Positions 15,501 to 23,131 of a DNA stretch of 25,764 nt are shown here, piece by piece. The DNA comes from UM-FILTER-39-64 sp964367055 (GTDB lineage: Bacteria > Patescibacteriota > Minisyncoccia > UBA6257 > UBA9933). The notes below the pieces were generated by a model. It was not told the origin of the DNA. It did not search any database and saw only the letters and a list, made by a program, of their open reading frames with translations. Each line of letters starts with the position of its first letter. Position 1 is the first letter of the stretch. The DNA is taken from NCBI GenBank assembly GCA_964367055.1, contig CAYIWD010000007.1, positions 1 to 25,764 on the forward strand, read 5' to 3'. The translations under genes and the position numbers were made by a program.

Positions 15501-15902
15501 GGCCGATTCAATTTTCTTCTTAGCGCTCTCGGAAATCTCTAATCCCTGAATAATAAAAGGTTTATTGTTCACGCCATCTCCCAAAATTTTAACTCGTTTA
15601 TCTGATTTTCTAATTAGACCAGCTTGAAGTAAGCTTTCTTTATTAATTATATCACCTTTAATTTTTGTCGCCAACTCGCCAATATTTATAACTACTGGCT
15701 TTGATTTTAAAGACTTAAATTTGAAGCCGCGTAATTTCGGCAGTCTCAAAATTAGGTCTCTTTCAGCTGGCCTAATTTTATGTCCGGCGCGGGATTTCTG
15801 ACCTTTCTGACCCTTACCAGAATAAGTACCGCGTTTACCGCCGCGACCAACTCGCTTTTTGGATTTAATTTTTTGAAATGATTTTAACTGGTGAAGTTGC
15901 AT
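15474..15902 (-). CDS. rplO: Ribosomal protein L15 (uL15)
   Basis: 142 residues. The typical Gly/Lys/Arg-rich N-terminal tail (KSKKRVGRGGKRGTYSGKGQ) reaches into the large subunit rRNA core; the globular C-terminal half follows. The last residues (AAV) come from a 14-bp tandem duplication. It directly follows S5 with 8 bp between; most bacteria have rpmD (L30) here, which is absent. Confidence 0.97.
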   Translation of the reverse strand: MQLHQLKSFQKIKSKKRVGRGGKRGTYSGKGQKGQKSRAGHKIRPAERDLILRLPKLRGFKFKSLKSKPVVINIGELATKIKGDIINKESLLQAGLIRKSDKRVKILGDGVNNKPFIIQGLEISESAKKKIESAGGSIKAAV

Positions 15903-15910
15903 AGGAATAA

Positions 15911-16372
15911 TTAATCTTGTAATTTTTCAATCTTCAATTTTTTTAATGCTTCAATTGCTGCCATCGCATTAGTCAATTTATTTTTTGTCCCGCCAAGACA
16001 TTTTGCCGTGGCGTCTCTGACTCCAACCAAAAGCAAAACCTGCCTGACAGAACCGCCGGCTTTAAGACCATGGCCATTTCTAGCCGGCTTAATGATTATT
16101 CTAGCAGCGCTGAATTTTGCTTCTACTTCATGAGGAATTGTTTTATCTTTAAGCGGCACTGTTATTATTCTCTTTTTAGCTATTACCTTTGCTTTATCAA
16201 CTGCCTGAGCCACATCAATTCCTTTAGCGACGCCGACACCGACCCTCCCTCTTTCGTCTCCAATTACTACTGTCGCTCGAAAACGAAATCTTTTGCCGCC
16301 AGCCACAACTCGAGTGACTCTTCTTAAATCTAAAACTTTTTCCTTATATTCACCTTTAACTTTTCTTTCCAT
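15911..16372 (-). CDS. rpsE: Ribosomal protein S5 (uS5)
   Basis: 153 residues. An N-terminal double-stranded RNA-binding domain has VTRVVAGGKRFRFRATVVIG and GRVGVGVAKGIDVAQAV; the C-terminal domain has GHGLKAGGSVRQVLLLVGV. S5 shapes the mRNA entry side of the small subunit and decoding accuracy. Two bases separate it from L18. Confidence 0.97.
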   Translation of the reverse strand: MERKVKGEYKEKVLDLRRVTRVVAGGKRFRFRATVVIGDERGRVGVGVAKGIDVAQAVDKAKVIAKKRIITVPLKDKTIPHEVEAKFSAARIIIKPARNGHGLKAGGSVRQVLLLVGVRDATAKCLGGTKNKLTNAMAAIEALKKLKIEKLQD

Positions 16373-16374
16373 AA

Positions 16375-16737
16375 TTATATTTGTAGTCCTTCTTTTCTCG
16401 CTCCTTCAGCTATGGCTTTAACTCGACCATGATACTTATATCCTCGACGGTTAAAGACCGCTTTTTTAATTCCTTTTTCAATAGCTTTTTTAGCGATTAA
16501 GACGCCCAATCTTTCGGCCTCTTCAGTTTTCTTTAATTTTTTTTCTTTATTTTTGAATTCCTGAGTTGAAGCGCTAAGCAGGGTTTTTCTATCCCCATCA
16601 TCAATTAACTGAACATAGGTGTAGTGGTTGCTTCTAAAAACAGAAAGACGCGGCTTAATTGATGTGCCGAATATTTTAGCTCTCGACCGTCTTTTCCTTT
16701 GATTTCTTATTTTGTTCAATGCTTTTCTTCTGTTCAT
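16375..16737 (-). CDS. rplR: Ribosomal protein L18 (uL18)
   Basis: 120 residues. A basic N-terminus is followed by RLSVFRSNHYTYVQLIDD and ends with FNRRGYKYHGRVKAIAEGAR, the L18 signature. It binds 5S rRNA with L5. It lies 5 bp after L6. Confidence 0.97.
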   Translation of the reverse strand: MNRRKALNKIRNQRKRRSRAKIFGTSIKPRLSVFRSNHYTYVQLIDDGDRKTLLSASTQEFKNKEKKLKKTEEAERLGVLIAKKAIEKGIKKAVFNRRGYKYHGRVKAIAEGARKEGLQI

Positions 16738-16742
16738 ATTTT

Positions 16743-17300
16743 TTATTTAGTAGCGCCCGCTCCTGTGCCGGCCACTTTTTTACCGGCTTTCCGACGAATT
16801 ATCTCGCCTTGGTATTTAATACCTTTTCCTTTATATGGCTCTGGCTTTTTAAGGGCTCTTATCTGAGCCGATACTTGACCAACAACGGCCTTATCAAAAC
16901 CTGAAATATTAATCGCATTTTTTTCAACTGAAATTTCTATTCCTTTTGGCGGGATAAATTTAATTGGATGAGAAAGCCCCAAGCTTAAAACTAGCGCACC
17001 TCCTTCCATGATCGCTCGATAACCAATCCCTTCAATCTCCAAGACTTTGTTAAATCCCTTAGTTAAACCACTAATAGCATTGTAGGCCAAAGATCCCATT
17101 GTTCCCCAGTTAATTCGCGCTACTCTTGAACTATTTTCCGGAATGAATAAAAGTGTCTTATCTTTAATTTGCGCCTTTATATATGGCAGAATTTTAAAAT
17201 TAATTAATTTATTATCATTTTTAAATTCTAAAAAAATACCGTCCGTTTTTACCTCGACGTTATCTGGAATTATTATTAATTTTTTACCGATTTTAGACAT
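16743..17300 (-). CDS. rplF: Ribosomal protein L6 (uL6)
   Basis: 185 residues. It has the usual duplicated alpha/beta fold with the C-terminal signature KPEPYKGKGIKYQGEIIRRK, followed by an Ala/Gly tail. It sits near the factor-binding site of the large subunit. Its ATG directly follows the AGCGAAGCG tail of palindromic spacer copy B; no Shine-Dalgarno is visible. Confidence 0.97.
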   Translation of the reverse strand: MSKIGKKLIIIPDNVEVKTDGIFLEFKNDNKLINFKILPYIKAQIKDKTLLFIPENSSRVARINWGTMGSLAYNAISGLTKGFNKVLEIEGIGYRAIMEGGALVLSLGLSHPIKFIPPKGIEISVEKNAINISGFDKAVVGQVSAQIRALKKPEPYKGKGIKYQGEIIRRKAGKKVAGTGAGATK

Positions 17301-17309
17301 CGCTTCGCT

Positions 17310-17416
17310 TAATGTAATACTAATATACTAATTCATACTAATGATATGAATGGATACTAATAAAATTTATTCGTATTTATTAGTATAATTCGCATGCATT
17401 CGTATATTGGCATTAC
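17310..17416. repeat. AT-rich palindromic spacer, copy B (S8/L6 gap)
   Basis: Same element as at 12286, 23033 and 24368 and in the same orientation: left AATGTAATACTAATATACTA, right CGTATATTGGCATTAC. In the mRNA it starts just after the S8 stop region and ends TTAAGCGAAGCG-ATG, where ATG is the L6 start. Confidence 0.85.
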
Positions 17417-17420
17417 GCTA

Positions 17421-17801
17421 CTACCATATTTCAAATAATAACTCTCCTCCTACTTTCATTTTTTTTGCTTCTTTGCCGGTTAAAATTCCTTTTGGGGTTG
17501 ACATTACTAATAATCCATAGCCATGCCTGACTGGTTTTATTTCTGCATAGCCAGTATAAAGTCGGCGCGATGATTTACTAATAAATTTAATTCTTTCGAT
17601 TATTTTTTTACCTTCAGAATACCTCAGGTTAATCTCCAATATCCGTTTTGTCCCCCTTCCCTTTTTTTCAAAATCTTTAATATAACCGTTTTCCTCCAAA
17701 ACCTCTAAAATTCTTTCGTCCATTTTTGAATAAGAAATTTTAATACTCTCTTTCTTTGCCGCTTGAGCGTTTTTAAGTTGAGTTAAAAGATTGATATACA
17801 T
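17421..17801 (-). CDS. rpsH: Ribosomal protein S8 (uS8)
   Basis: 126 residues from ATG at 17801; the reading frame is open to a TTG at 17816, but the ATG product (MYINLLTQLKNAQAAKK) better matches family starts. The C-terminal signature VMSTPKGILTGKEAKKMKVG is present. It binds the central domain of 16S rRNA. With the ATG start, 8 bp separate it from S14. Confidence 0.96.
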   Translation of the reverse strand: MYINLLTQLKNAQAAKKESIKISYSKMDERILEVLEENGYIKDFEKKGRGTKRILEINLRYSEGKKIIERIKFISKSSRRLYTGYAEIKPVRHGYGLLVMSTPKGILTGKEAKKMKVGGELLFEIW

Positions 17802-17809
17802 AGAAAAAT

Positions 17810-17995
17810 TTACCAACTAGCTTTCTTAATTCCCGGTATTTCTCCACGGCTCGCCATTTCCCTAAAACAAATCCGGCAAAGCCCAAAATCTCTTAAATAG
17901 CTGCGTTTCCGACCGCATTTAAAACAGCGCCTGACTATGCGTGTCGTATATTTTGGTTTCTTTTTTGACCTTACTATTACTGATGTTTTTGCCAT
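17810..17995 (-). CDS. rpsN: Ribosomal protein S14, zinc-binding type (uS14)
   Basis: 61 residues, the short type Z form. Four zinc ligands: C24 and C27 (CFKCG), C40 and C43 (CRIC). It ends PGIKKASW as usual. It helps assemble the small subunit head. Upstream in the mRNA is CGAAGCGATTGGG, similar to the AGCGAAGCGATG motif before L3, L23 and L6. Confidence 0.97.
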   Translation of the reverse strand: MAKTSVIVRSKKKPKYTTRIVRRCFKCGRKRSYLRDFGLCRICFREMASRGEIPGIKKASW

Positions 17996-18014
17996 TTTTT
18001 CCCAATCGCTTCGT

Positions 18015-18548
18015 TTATTTTTTCAATGGTATACCTAGAATTCTATATAATTTAATTGCCTCTTCTTTATTTTCTGCATTACTTACAATACTGATTTCCA
18101 AACCAAAGTCAACCTTTGATGTTTCCTGGTTAATCTCAGGAAAAACCGTGTCCTCTCTCAACCCGATAGTTAAATTACCCCCTTCGTCTATGCCCTTAGT
18201 ATCGATTCCTCTAAAATCTCTGACTCGGGGGAAAACCACTTTAATTAGCCTTTCTAAAAAAGTAGACATCATTTGACGACGAAGAGTTGTCTTTAACCCG
18301 ACAATCTGACCGGCCCTAAGCTTAAATCCAGAAATTGATTTTTTCGACCGACAAATAGCCGGTTTTTGACCGGTGATTAAAGATAGTTTTTTAACTAATT
18401 CCGGTAAAATTTTCTCTTCAAAATTTGGTTGCTGGGATAGCCTTCCGATACCGACATTTATCACAATCTTTTCTATTTCTGGAATCGCCAACTCATTTTT
18501 ATAACCGAGCTCTTTTTGAATTTTTTTGTTTAAGGTTTCAGGTTTCAT
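18015..18548 (-). CDS. rplE: Ribosomal protein L5 (uL5)
   Basis: 177 residues. Signatures: EKIVINVGIGRLSQ, the ITGQKPAICRSKKSISGFKL stretch and FPRVRDFRGI. It binds 5S rRNA and contacts the P-site tRNA. It starts 3 bp after L24. Confidence 0.97.
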   Translation of the reverse strand: MKPETLNKKIQKELGYKNELAIPEIEKIVINVGIGRLSQQPNFEEKILPELVKKLSLITGQKPAICRSKKSISGFKLRAGQIVGLKTTLRRQMMSTFLERLIKVVFPRVRDFRGIDTKGIDEGGNLTIGLREDTVFPEINQETSKVDFGLEISIVSNAENKEEAIKLYRILGIPLKK

Positions 18549-18551
18549 GTT

Positions 18552-18860
18552 TTATGAAATTGTGGCTCCACATTTTCTACATACTCTTATCTTTGTTTTT
18601 CCATCAAAACGGTAGCCGATTTTTACACCCTTTCCGCAGCTAGAACAAACTAATAGAATGCTTGAAACATCAATTGGTCGCGGCACCAAAACAATTTCAC
18701 CCTTCTCTCCTTCGCGCTTTGGCCTAACATGTTTTTTATATAGGTTTAAACCCTCAATTAAAACTTTGTTCTTTTTAGGAAGAACTTTTAATAACTTACC
18801 AGTTTTACCTTTATCTTTACCAGTAATAATTTTAATTGTATCGCCTTTTTTAACTCGCAT
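18552..18860 (-). CDS. rplX: Ribosomal protein L24 (uL24), zinc-binding form
   Basis: 102 residues. The N-terminal KOW domain contains IITGKDKGKTGKLLKVLPKK. The C-terminus carries four Cys (C72, C75, C94, C97 as CSSC and CRKC) forming a zinc ribbon, found in part of the family. It is an early assembly protein of the large subunit. Confidence 0.96.
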   Translation of the reverse strand: MRVKKGDTIKIITGKDKGKTGKLLKVLPKKNKVLIEGLNLYKKHVRPKREGEKGEIVLVPRPIDVSSILLVCSSCGKGVKIGYRFDGKTKIRVCRKCGATIS

Positions 18861-18864
18861 TTGC

Positions 18865-18967
18865 TCGTATCATCGAATAGCGAACTTATTACGAATTTAC
18901 GAATAAACGAATTCGTTTATTCGATTATTCGATTATTCGATTATTCGTACAGATTCGTTATTCGTTG
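18865..18967. repeat. Palindrome and octamer tandem repeat in the L14/L24 gap
   Basis: A perfect 24-nt palindrome at 18900-18923 centres on GAATTC. It runs into nearly four copies of the 8-mer TTATTCGA (18917-18947). The outer parts (CGAATAGCGAA on the left, TTCGTTATTCG on the right) are also partly complementary. Its central ACGAATTCGT is shared with the 110-bp spacers at 23033 and 24368, so it may be a diverged relative. Confidence 0.75.
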
Positions 18968-18969
18968 AT

Positions 18970-19335
18970 TTATACTATTTCTTCCGCCATTGTTAATATT
19001 TTTTCAAAACCTTTTTCTTTTATTTCTCTGGGGATCGGACCAAAAATTCTTGTTGCCTTTGGTTCTTTTTTTTCAACAATTACTGCCGCATTTTCATTAA
19101 AACGAACATAGGAGCCGTCAGGACGTCTCAAGGGCTGTTTTTGTCTGACAATTACTGCCCTTACAATGTCTTTTTTCTTAATGGCTTTTCGTGGTTCAGC
19201 TTTTTGAACAGAAGCCACAATAATATCGCCAATCTGGGCATAACGTCGCCCAGTCGCTCCTAAAACGCGAAAACAGCGGATGATTTTAGCACCGCTATTA
19301 TCTGCTACCTTTAAAATTGTGCGTTCTTGAATCAT
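18970..19335 (-). CDS. rplN: Ribosomal protein L14 (uL14)
   Basis: 121 residues. MIQERTILKVADNSGAK opens the protein and the family signature RAVIVRQKQPLRRPDGSYV lies in the middle. It lies at the subunit interface. Palindromic spacers stand on both sides (19346-19407 upstream and 18865-18967 downstream). Confidence 0.97.
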   Translation of the reverse strand: MIQERTILKVADNSGAKIIRCFRVLGATGRRYAQIGDIIVASVQKAEPRKAIKKKDIVRAVIVRQKQPLRRPDGSYVRFNENAAVIVEKKEPKATRIFGPIPREIKEKGFEKILTMAEEIV

Positions 19336-19345
19336 AAATTTCGTT

Positions 19346-19407
19346 AATGCATAATTCAGAAGTAAGAATTCCGAATTTTTCTTTAATTTAATTCTTAATT
19401 CTGCATT
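19346..19407. repeat. Imperfect palindrome in the S17/L14 gap
   Basis: The arms AATGCATAATT...TAAGAATT (19346-19370) and AATTCTTAATTCTGCATT (19390-19407) pair with one bulge. Sequence differs from the other spacers. Confidence 0.55.
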
Positions 19408-19415
19408 TTTAATTC

Positions 19416-19649
19416 TTAATTAATTTTGGACAAAATTTTCCATCTCTTTTCTTTACTTAATGGTCTCGTTTCTTCAATTAAAACCGTATCCCCAGTTTTA
19501 TATTCATTTTTTTCGTCATGGGCTTTGAATTTCCGAGTTAATTTATAATATTTTTTATAGCGTGGATGTTTTTTTAAACGCACCACCGCCACTACCCGTG
19601 TTTTATTCATTTTATCGGAAACTACTATGCCCTGTAATTTTCTTTTCAT
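19416..19649 (-). CDS. rpsQ: Ribosomal protein S17 (uS17)
   Basis: 77 residues, OB fold. The start RKLQGIVVSDKMNKTRVV and the GDTVLIEETRPLSKEKRW segment are typical. Overlaps the L29 stop as ATGA. Confidence 0.96.
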   Translation of the reverse strand: MKRKLQGIVVSDKMNKTRVVAVVRLKKHPRYKKYYKLTRKFKAHDEKNEYKTGDTVLIEETRPLSKEKRWKILSKIN

Positions 19650-19834
19650 AAATTTGTTAATGTTAATATTCTCGCAATCGCCTTTTTTGTTTCTTTAATT
19701 TCAGAAATATTTTTAACTTTGCCCTGCGACAAATCAAACTTTAATTTCCTCAATTTTTCGCGATAATCAGACAGATTCTTCTGAATTTCTGGTAATGGTT
19801 TATTTTTAAATTGTTGAAATTCTTTTTTCTTCAT
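19646..19834 (-). CDS. rpmC: Ribosomal protein L29 (uL29)
   Basis: 62 residues, two helices. YREKLRKLKFDLSQGKVKN and the final KKAIARILTLTNL match the family. L29 sits at the peptide exit where SRP and trigger factor dock. Stop overlaps S17 start (ATGA); 8 bp after L16. Confidence 0.95.
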   Translation of the reverse strand: MKKKEFQQFKNKPLPEIQKNLSDYREKLRKLKFDLSQGKVKNISEIKETKKAIARILTLTNL

Positions 19835-19842
19835 ACTCTAAT

Positions 19843-20253
19843 TTATTTCACAATTATTCTTGTTTTAACAGGTAATTTATGACCAGCTCTTCTTAACGCT
19901 TCATTTGCTAAAGCTTTATCCAAGCCGTCAATTTCAAAAAGTATCCTTCCCACTCTCACTGGGAACACATAATATTCAACACCGCCCTTACCGCCGCCCA
20001 TAGTTGTCTCTGGGGGTCTTTTAGTTATCGGCTTATCAGGAAAAATTCTTATCCACACTTTACCGCCTTTTTTAGTAAAATGACTAATAGCTTTACGGGC
20101 CGCCTCAATTTGTCTTGAATTTATCCATGCGTTCTCCATAGCCTGAAGCCCCAAATTCCCGAAAGCCAAATTAACACCCCTGGTTTCAACCATTCGTTTC
20201 TTTGACCTCCCTTTTTGCCATTTTCGATGTTTTACTTTTTTAGGTAACAGCAT
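19843..20253 (-). CDS. rplP: Ribosomal protein L16 (uL16)
   Basis: 136 residues. MLLPKKVKHRKWQKGR and the KPITKRPPETTMGGGKGGVE stretch are diagnostic. It supports A-site tRNA binding near the peptidyl transferase centre. 6 bp after S3. Confidence 0.97.
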   Translation of the reverse strand: MLLPKKVKHRKWQKGRSKKRMVETRGVNLAFGNLGLQAMENAWINSRQIEAARKAISHFTKKGGKVWIRIFPDKPITKRPPETTMGGGKGGVEYYVFPVRVGRILFEIDGLDKALANEALRRAGHKLPVKTRIIVK

Positions 20254-20259
20254 AGATGT

Positions 20260-20925
20260 TTATTCAAACACTTCCCCTTTATATATCCATACCTTTATGC
20301 CGACCGTTCCGTAAGTAGTAAAAGCGGTTGATTGACCATAATCAATATTAGCCCGAAGCGTCTGAAGTGGCAATTTCCCTTTTTCTAAATGTTCATCTCT
20401 AGCGATTTCATTTCCGTCTAATCTTCCCTTCACTAAAATTTTTGCCCCCCTTGCTTCTTTGTTCTGCAACATCTGATCTAAATATCTTTTAATCGTTCGA
20501 CGATACGGCATTCTTTTTTCTAAATCCCAGGCAATATTTTGAGAAATAACAGCAGCAGAAATTTCTTGACGTTTTAATTCTTCAATATTTAAATTCACTG
20601 ACATGACATCTGAAAGTCCCCTCTCTTTTCTTATTTTTTTTAAATTCTTTTCTAATAATTTTGTTAGATCCTCAATTCCTTTCCCGCCGCGGCCAATAAT
20701 AAAACCCGGCCGGCTGGCTTTAATTGAAATCCTGCAATTATTTCCGACTTTTTCTATTAAAATTCTATCAATACCAGCTTGACCAATTTTTTCTTTTATT
20801 ATTTTTCTTATCAAAACATCCTCCTCTAGCGAGTTTCTAAAATCATATTTTTTAGGAAACCAATTCCCCAGCCAACCCTTATTGATTCCCACTCTTAATG
20901 AATCTGGTCTTATTTTGTGCCCCAT
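20260..20925 (-). CDS. rpsC: Ribosomal protein S3 (uS3)
   Basis: 221 residues. N-terminal MGHKIRPDSLRVGINKGW, a KH RNA-binding domain with PGFIIGRGGKGIEDL, and the C-terminal GRLDGNEIARDEHLEKGKLP signature. It forms the mRNA entry channel. 3 bp after L22. Confidence 0.97.
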   Translation of the reverse strand: MGHKIRPDSLRVGINKGWLGNWFPKKYDFRNSLEEDVLIRKIIKEKIGQAGIDRILIEKVGNNCRISIKASRPGFIIGRGGKGIEDLTKLLEKNLKKIRKERGLSDVMSVNLNIEELKRQEISAAVISQNIAWDLEKRMPYRRTIKRYLDQMLQNKEARGAKILVKGRLDGNEIARDEHLEKGKLPLQTLRANIDYGQSTAFTTYGTVGIKVWIYKGEVFE

Positions 20926-20928
20926 GAT

Positions 20929-21453
20929 TTATATACTTTTTCTTCTAAATAGTCTTCTCATAAAACCCGGCTTTTCCGACTGTTTTATTGTTTCTTTTTC
21001 CGGCAATTTTGGTTTTTCTATTTCTTTTTCTCCTTTTGTTTTTTTTACCCTTTCTGCTTTTTCTCTCTTTGAAATTTTCCCTACTTTAATTATTTTAAAC
21101 CGCGGCAGTTTTAATTTATCTGACTCCGCTAAAACCAAAGTAATATGACTACTCTTTTTTTGAATTGGCGTTGCTCGACCCATAGCTCGCGGCATATATC
21201 TTTTGAGCATCGGCCCCCCATCAACTTTTATTTCAAAGATGAAAAGATGTTCGGGATTTAATTGAATATTATGTTTGGCGTTGCTAACCGCAGAACGAAG
21301 AAGTTTAAGTAAAGCCAAACTCGACCTTCTGGGATTTATAAGCAGTTGAGCTTCCGCTTCATTAACTGATAGTCCCTTAAGCATGCCGGCAACCAACCGT
21401 ACTTTTCTCGGCGCTATTTTTAAATAATTTAATTTAGCAGTTTGAGTTTTCAT
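20929..21453 (-). CDS. rplV: Ribosomal protein L22 (uL22) with C-terminal extension
   Basis: 174 residues against the usual 110-115. The core (1-about 112) has LNYLKIAPRKVRLVAGMLKG and the exit-tunnel loop ending in MPRAMGRATPI. The additional about 60 residues are charged and low in complexity (KISKREKAERVKKTKGEKEI...) and end FMRRLFRRKSI, a basic amphipathic tail near the tunnel exit. Similar tails occur in other CPR L22 proteins; no domain is recognisable. Confidence 0.95.
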   Translation of the reverse strand: MKTQTAKLNYLKIAPRKVRLVAGMLKGLSVNEAEAQLLINPRRSSLALLKLLRSAVSNAKHNIQLNPEHLFIFEIKVDGGPMLKRYMPRAMGRATPIQKKSSHITLVLAESDKLKLPRFKIIKVGKISKREKAERVKKTKGEKEIEKPKLPEKETIKQSEKPGFMRRLFRRKSI

Positions 21454-21466
21454 AAATTAAAATAAA

Positions 21467-21769
21467 TTATTTTTTTGCTGGTTCTTCTACTTTTTTCTCT
21501 ATTTCCCTTTGTATTCTTCCGCCGTGTTTAATAAATTTTCTTGTCAGCGAAAATTCTCCCAATCGATGGCCCACCATCTCTTCTGTTATTTTTACAGAAA
21601 TAAAATCTTTTCCGTTATGGACGCCAAAAGTAAAACCGACCATTTCTGGCGAAATTTCTGAATCCCGAGACCATGTTTTTATAACCGTCTTGTCGTCTGG
21701 CTTCAGCTTGGAAATTTTTTTTAATATTTTTGGGTCAATATTAGGACCTTTTTTAGATGACCGACTCAT
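21467..21769 (-). CDS. rpsS: Ribosomal protein S19 (uS19)
   Basis: 100 residues. MSRSSKKGPNIDPKILKK, the HNGKDFISVKITEEMVGHRL stretch and GEFSLTRKF identify it. It sits in the 30S head beside S13. A 66-bp palindromic gap separates it from L2. Confidence 0.97.
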   Translation of the reverse strand: MSRSSKKGPNIDPKILKKISKLKPDDKTVIKTWSRDSEISPEMVGFTFGVHNGKDFISVKITEEMVGHRLGEFSLTRKFIKHGGRIQREIEKKVEEPAKK

Positions 21770-21784
21770 TTTAGGGCTGAAAAC

Positions 21785-21830
21785 CTAGAATTGAAAATTT
21801 AGAAAGATTAATTCCTAAATTCTATATTCT
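21785..21830. repeat. Imperfect palindrome in the L2/S19 gap
   Basis: Arms CTAGAATTGAAAATTTAG (from about 21785) and CTAAATTCTATATTCTA (to about 21830) pair with a few mismatches around a short loop. No strong T run follows, so it is not an obvious terminator. Confidence 0.5.
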
Positions 21831-21835
21831 AAATC

Positions 21836-22657
21836 CTATTTTCTTCGTTTTATAATATATTTATTACTCAATCTCTTTTTCTTTCTAGTTTTTCGACCAC
21901 CGGTAATCTTACCCCATTTTGTTTTCGGCCGTTTTGTACCGCGATGTGCCCGGCCCTCACCTCCTCCATAGGGATGGTCTCGAGGATTCATTGCTGAACC
22001 GCGAACCGTTGGCCGAACCCCCTTGAGCCGCGAACGACCAGCTTTGCCAATAACTATTAAATTATGGTCAGGATTAGAAACTTGTCCCAAAGAAGCAAAA
22101 TTATCCCAAGCCACTTTTCTAATTTCCCCAGAAGAAAGTTTTAAGTTAGTAAAGCCATTTTCCTGCGCCAACACCTCGGCGTAAGAACCGGCTGACCTCG
22201 CTAGTTGCCCTCCTTTATTTCTTTGTAATTCTATGTTGTAAACTAAATAGCCAATCAGAATATTTTTTAATTTCAATCTATTCCCCTCTTTCAGTGGCGC
22301 ATTTTCAGAAACAATTATTTCATCATCAACTTTCATATTTTTTGAAGCCAAAATATAATTCCGCTCGCCATTTTTATATAAAAGCCGGGCGATAAAAGCG
22401 CTTCTATAGGGATCGTATTCAATAGCTTCTATTTTTGCCGAAATATCCAGTTTATTTTGTTTAAAATCAATTAAGCGATATAATCTTTTAACTCCGGATG
22501 ACTGATGCCTCACTGTTATTCTGCCCTGAAAATTTCTGCCTGAATTTTCATGAAGTCTTTTAAGAAATTTCTTTAAAGGACTAATCGCGCTTAAAACGCC
22601 GTAATCAACGTTCGTGATAAATCGTCGCGATGGTGTTGTTGGCTTGTATGATTTCAT
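21836..22657 (-). CDS. rplB: Ribosomal protein L2 (uL2)
   Basis: 273 residues, full length. MKSYKPTTPSRRF, an SH3-like/OB pair, and the conserved C-terminal GSAMNPRDHPYGGGEGRAHR, whose His lies near the peptidyl transferase centre. It starts 4 bp after L23. Confidence 0.98.
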   Translation of the reverse strand: MKSYKPTTPSRRFITNVDYGVLSAISPLKKFLKRLHENSGRNFQGRITVRHQSSGVKRLYRLIDFKQNKLDISAKIEAIEYDPYRSAFIARLLYKNGERNYILASKNMKVDDEIIVSENAPLKEGNRLKLKNILIGYLVYNIELQRNKGGQLARSAGSYAEVLAQENGFTNLKLSSGEIRKVAWDNFASLGQVSNPDHNLIVIGKAGRSRLKGVRPTVRGSAMNPRDHPYGGGEGRAHRGTKRPKTKWGKITGGRKTRKKKRLSNKYIIKRRK

Positions 22658-22661
22658 AATT

Positions 22662-23024
22662 TTATGTTGGCATTATATCAATTTTTTCTCCTTTTCTTAA
22701 TGTCGCAACCGCTTTTTTAATAGACGATGTCTTCCCTAAACTTCGACCCAATCTTTTTGCTTTGCCTTTGATATTAATAATATTTATGTCTTCCACTTTT
22801 ACATTATAAATAGATTCGATTGACTTTTTAACTTCTGACTTATTCGCTTTTTTATCTACTACAAAAATATATTTCCTGAAAGCCCCTAAATCAGTCGCTT
22901 TTTCTGTAATCCATGGCTGCCTTATTAGCAGCGTTGACGCGCGCTGGCTTGATGCGGACGCACGCGGAATATCTGTTTTTGGTAAATCTTTATTTTCTTT
23001 TTTTGCTTTTTTAAAAATACTCAT
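22662..23024 (-). CDS. rplW: Ribosomal protein L23 (uL23)
   Basis: 120 residues. About 30 basic, low-complexity residues precede the core (RQPWITEKATDLG, then YIFVVDKKANKSEVKKSIES). It sits at the tunnel exit and docks trigger factor and SRP. Its ATG follows AGCGAAGCG at the end of spacer copy C. Confidence 0.96.
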   Translation of the reverse strand: MSIFKKAKKENKDLPKTDIPRASASSQRASTLLIRQPWITEKATDLGAFRKYIFVVDKKANKSEVKKSIESIYNVKVEDINIINIKGKAKRLGRSLGKTSSIKKAVATLRKGEKIDIMPT

Positions 23025-23032
23025 CGCTTCGC

Positions 23033-23131
23033 TAAATGCAATGCTAATATGCTAATTCATGCTAATTATACTAATGTATACGAATTCGTATTTATTAGTA
23101 TTATTAGCACGCATTTGTATATTGGTATTAC
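23033..23131. repeat. AT-rich palindromic spacer, copy C (L4/L23 gap)
   Basis: Imperfect palindrome centred on the 14-nt perfect palindrome ATACGAATTCGTAT. In the mRNA it begins with the TAA stop of L4 (TAATACCAATATAC) and ends TTTAGCGAAGCG-ATG at the L23 start, so it spans exactly from stop to start. Same orientation as the other three copies. Confidence 0.88.

Noticed and set aside
22655..22680. TTGGCATTATAT at the L23 end resembles the right end of the AT-rich spacers
   Set aside because: Only 12 bases match, and they encode the last L23 residues; could be a remnant of an excised copy but chance is as likely.
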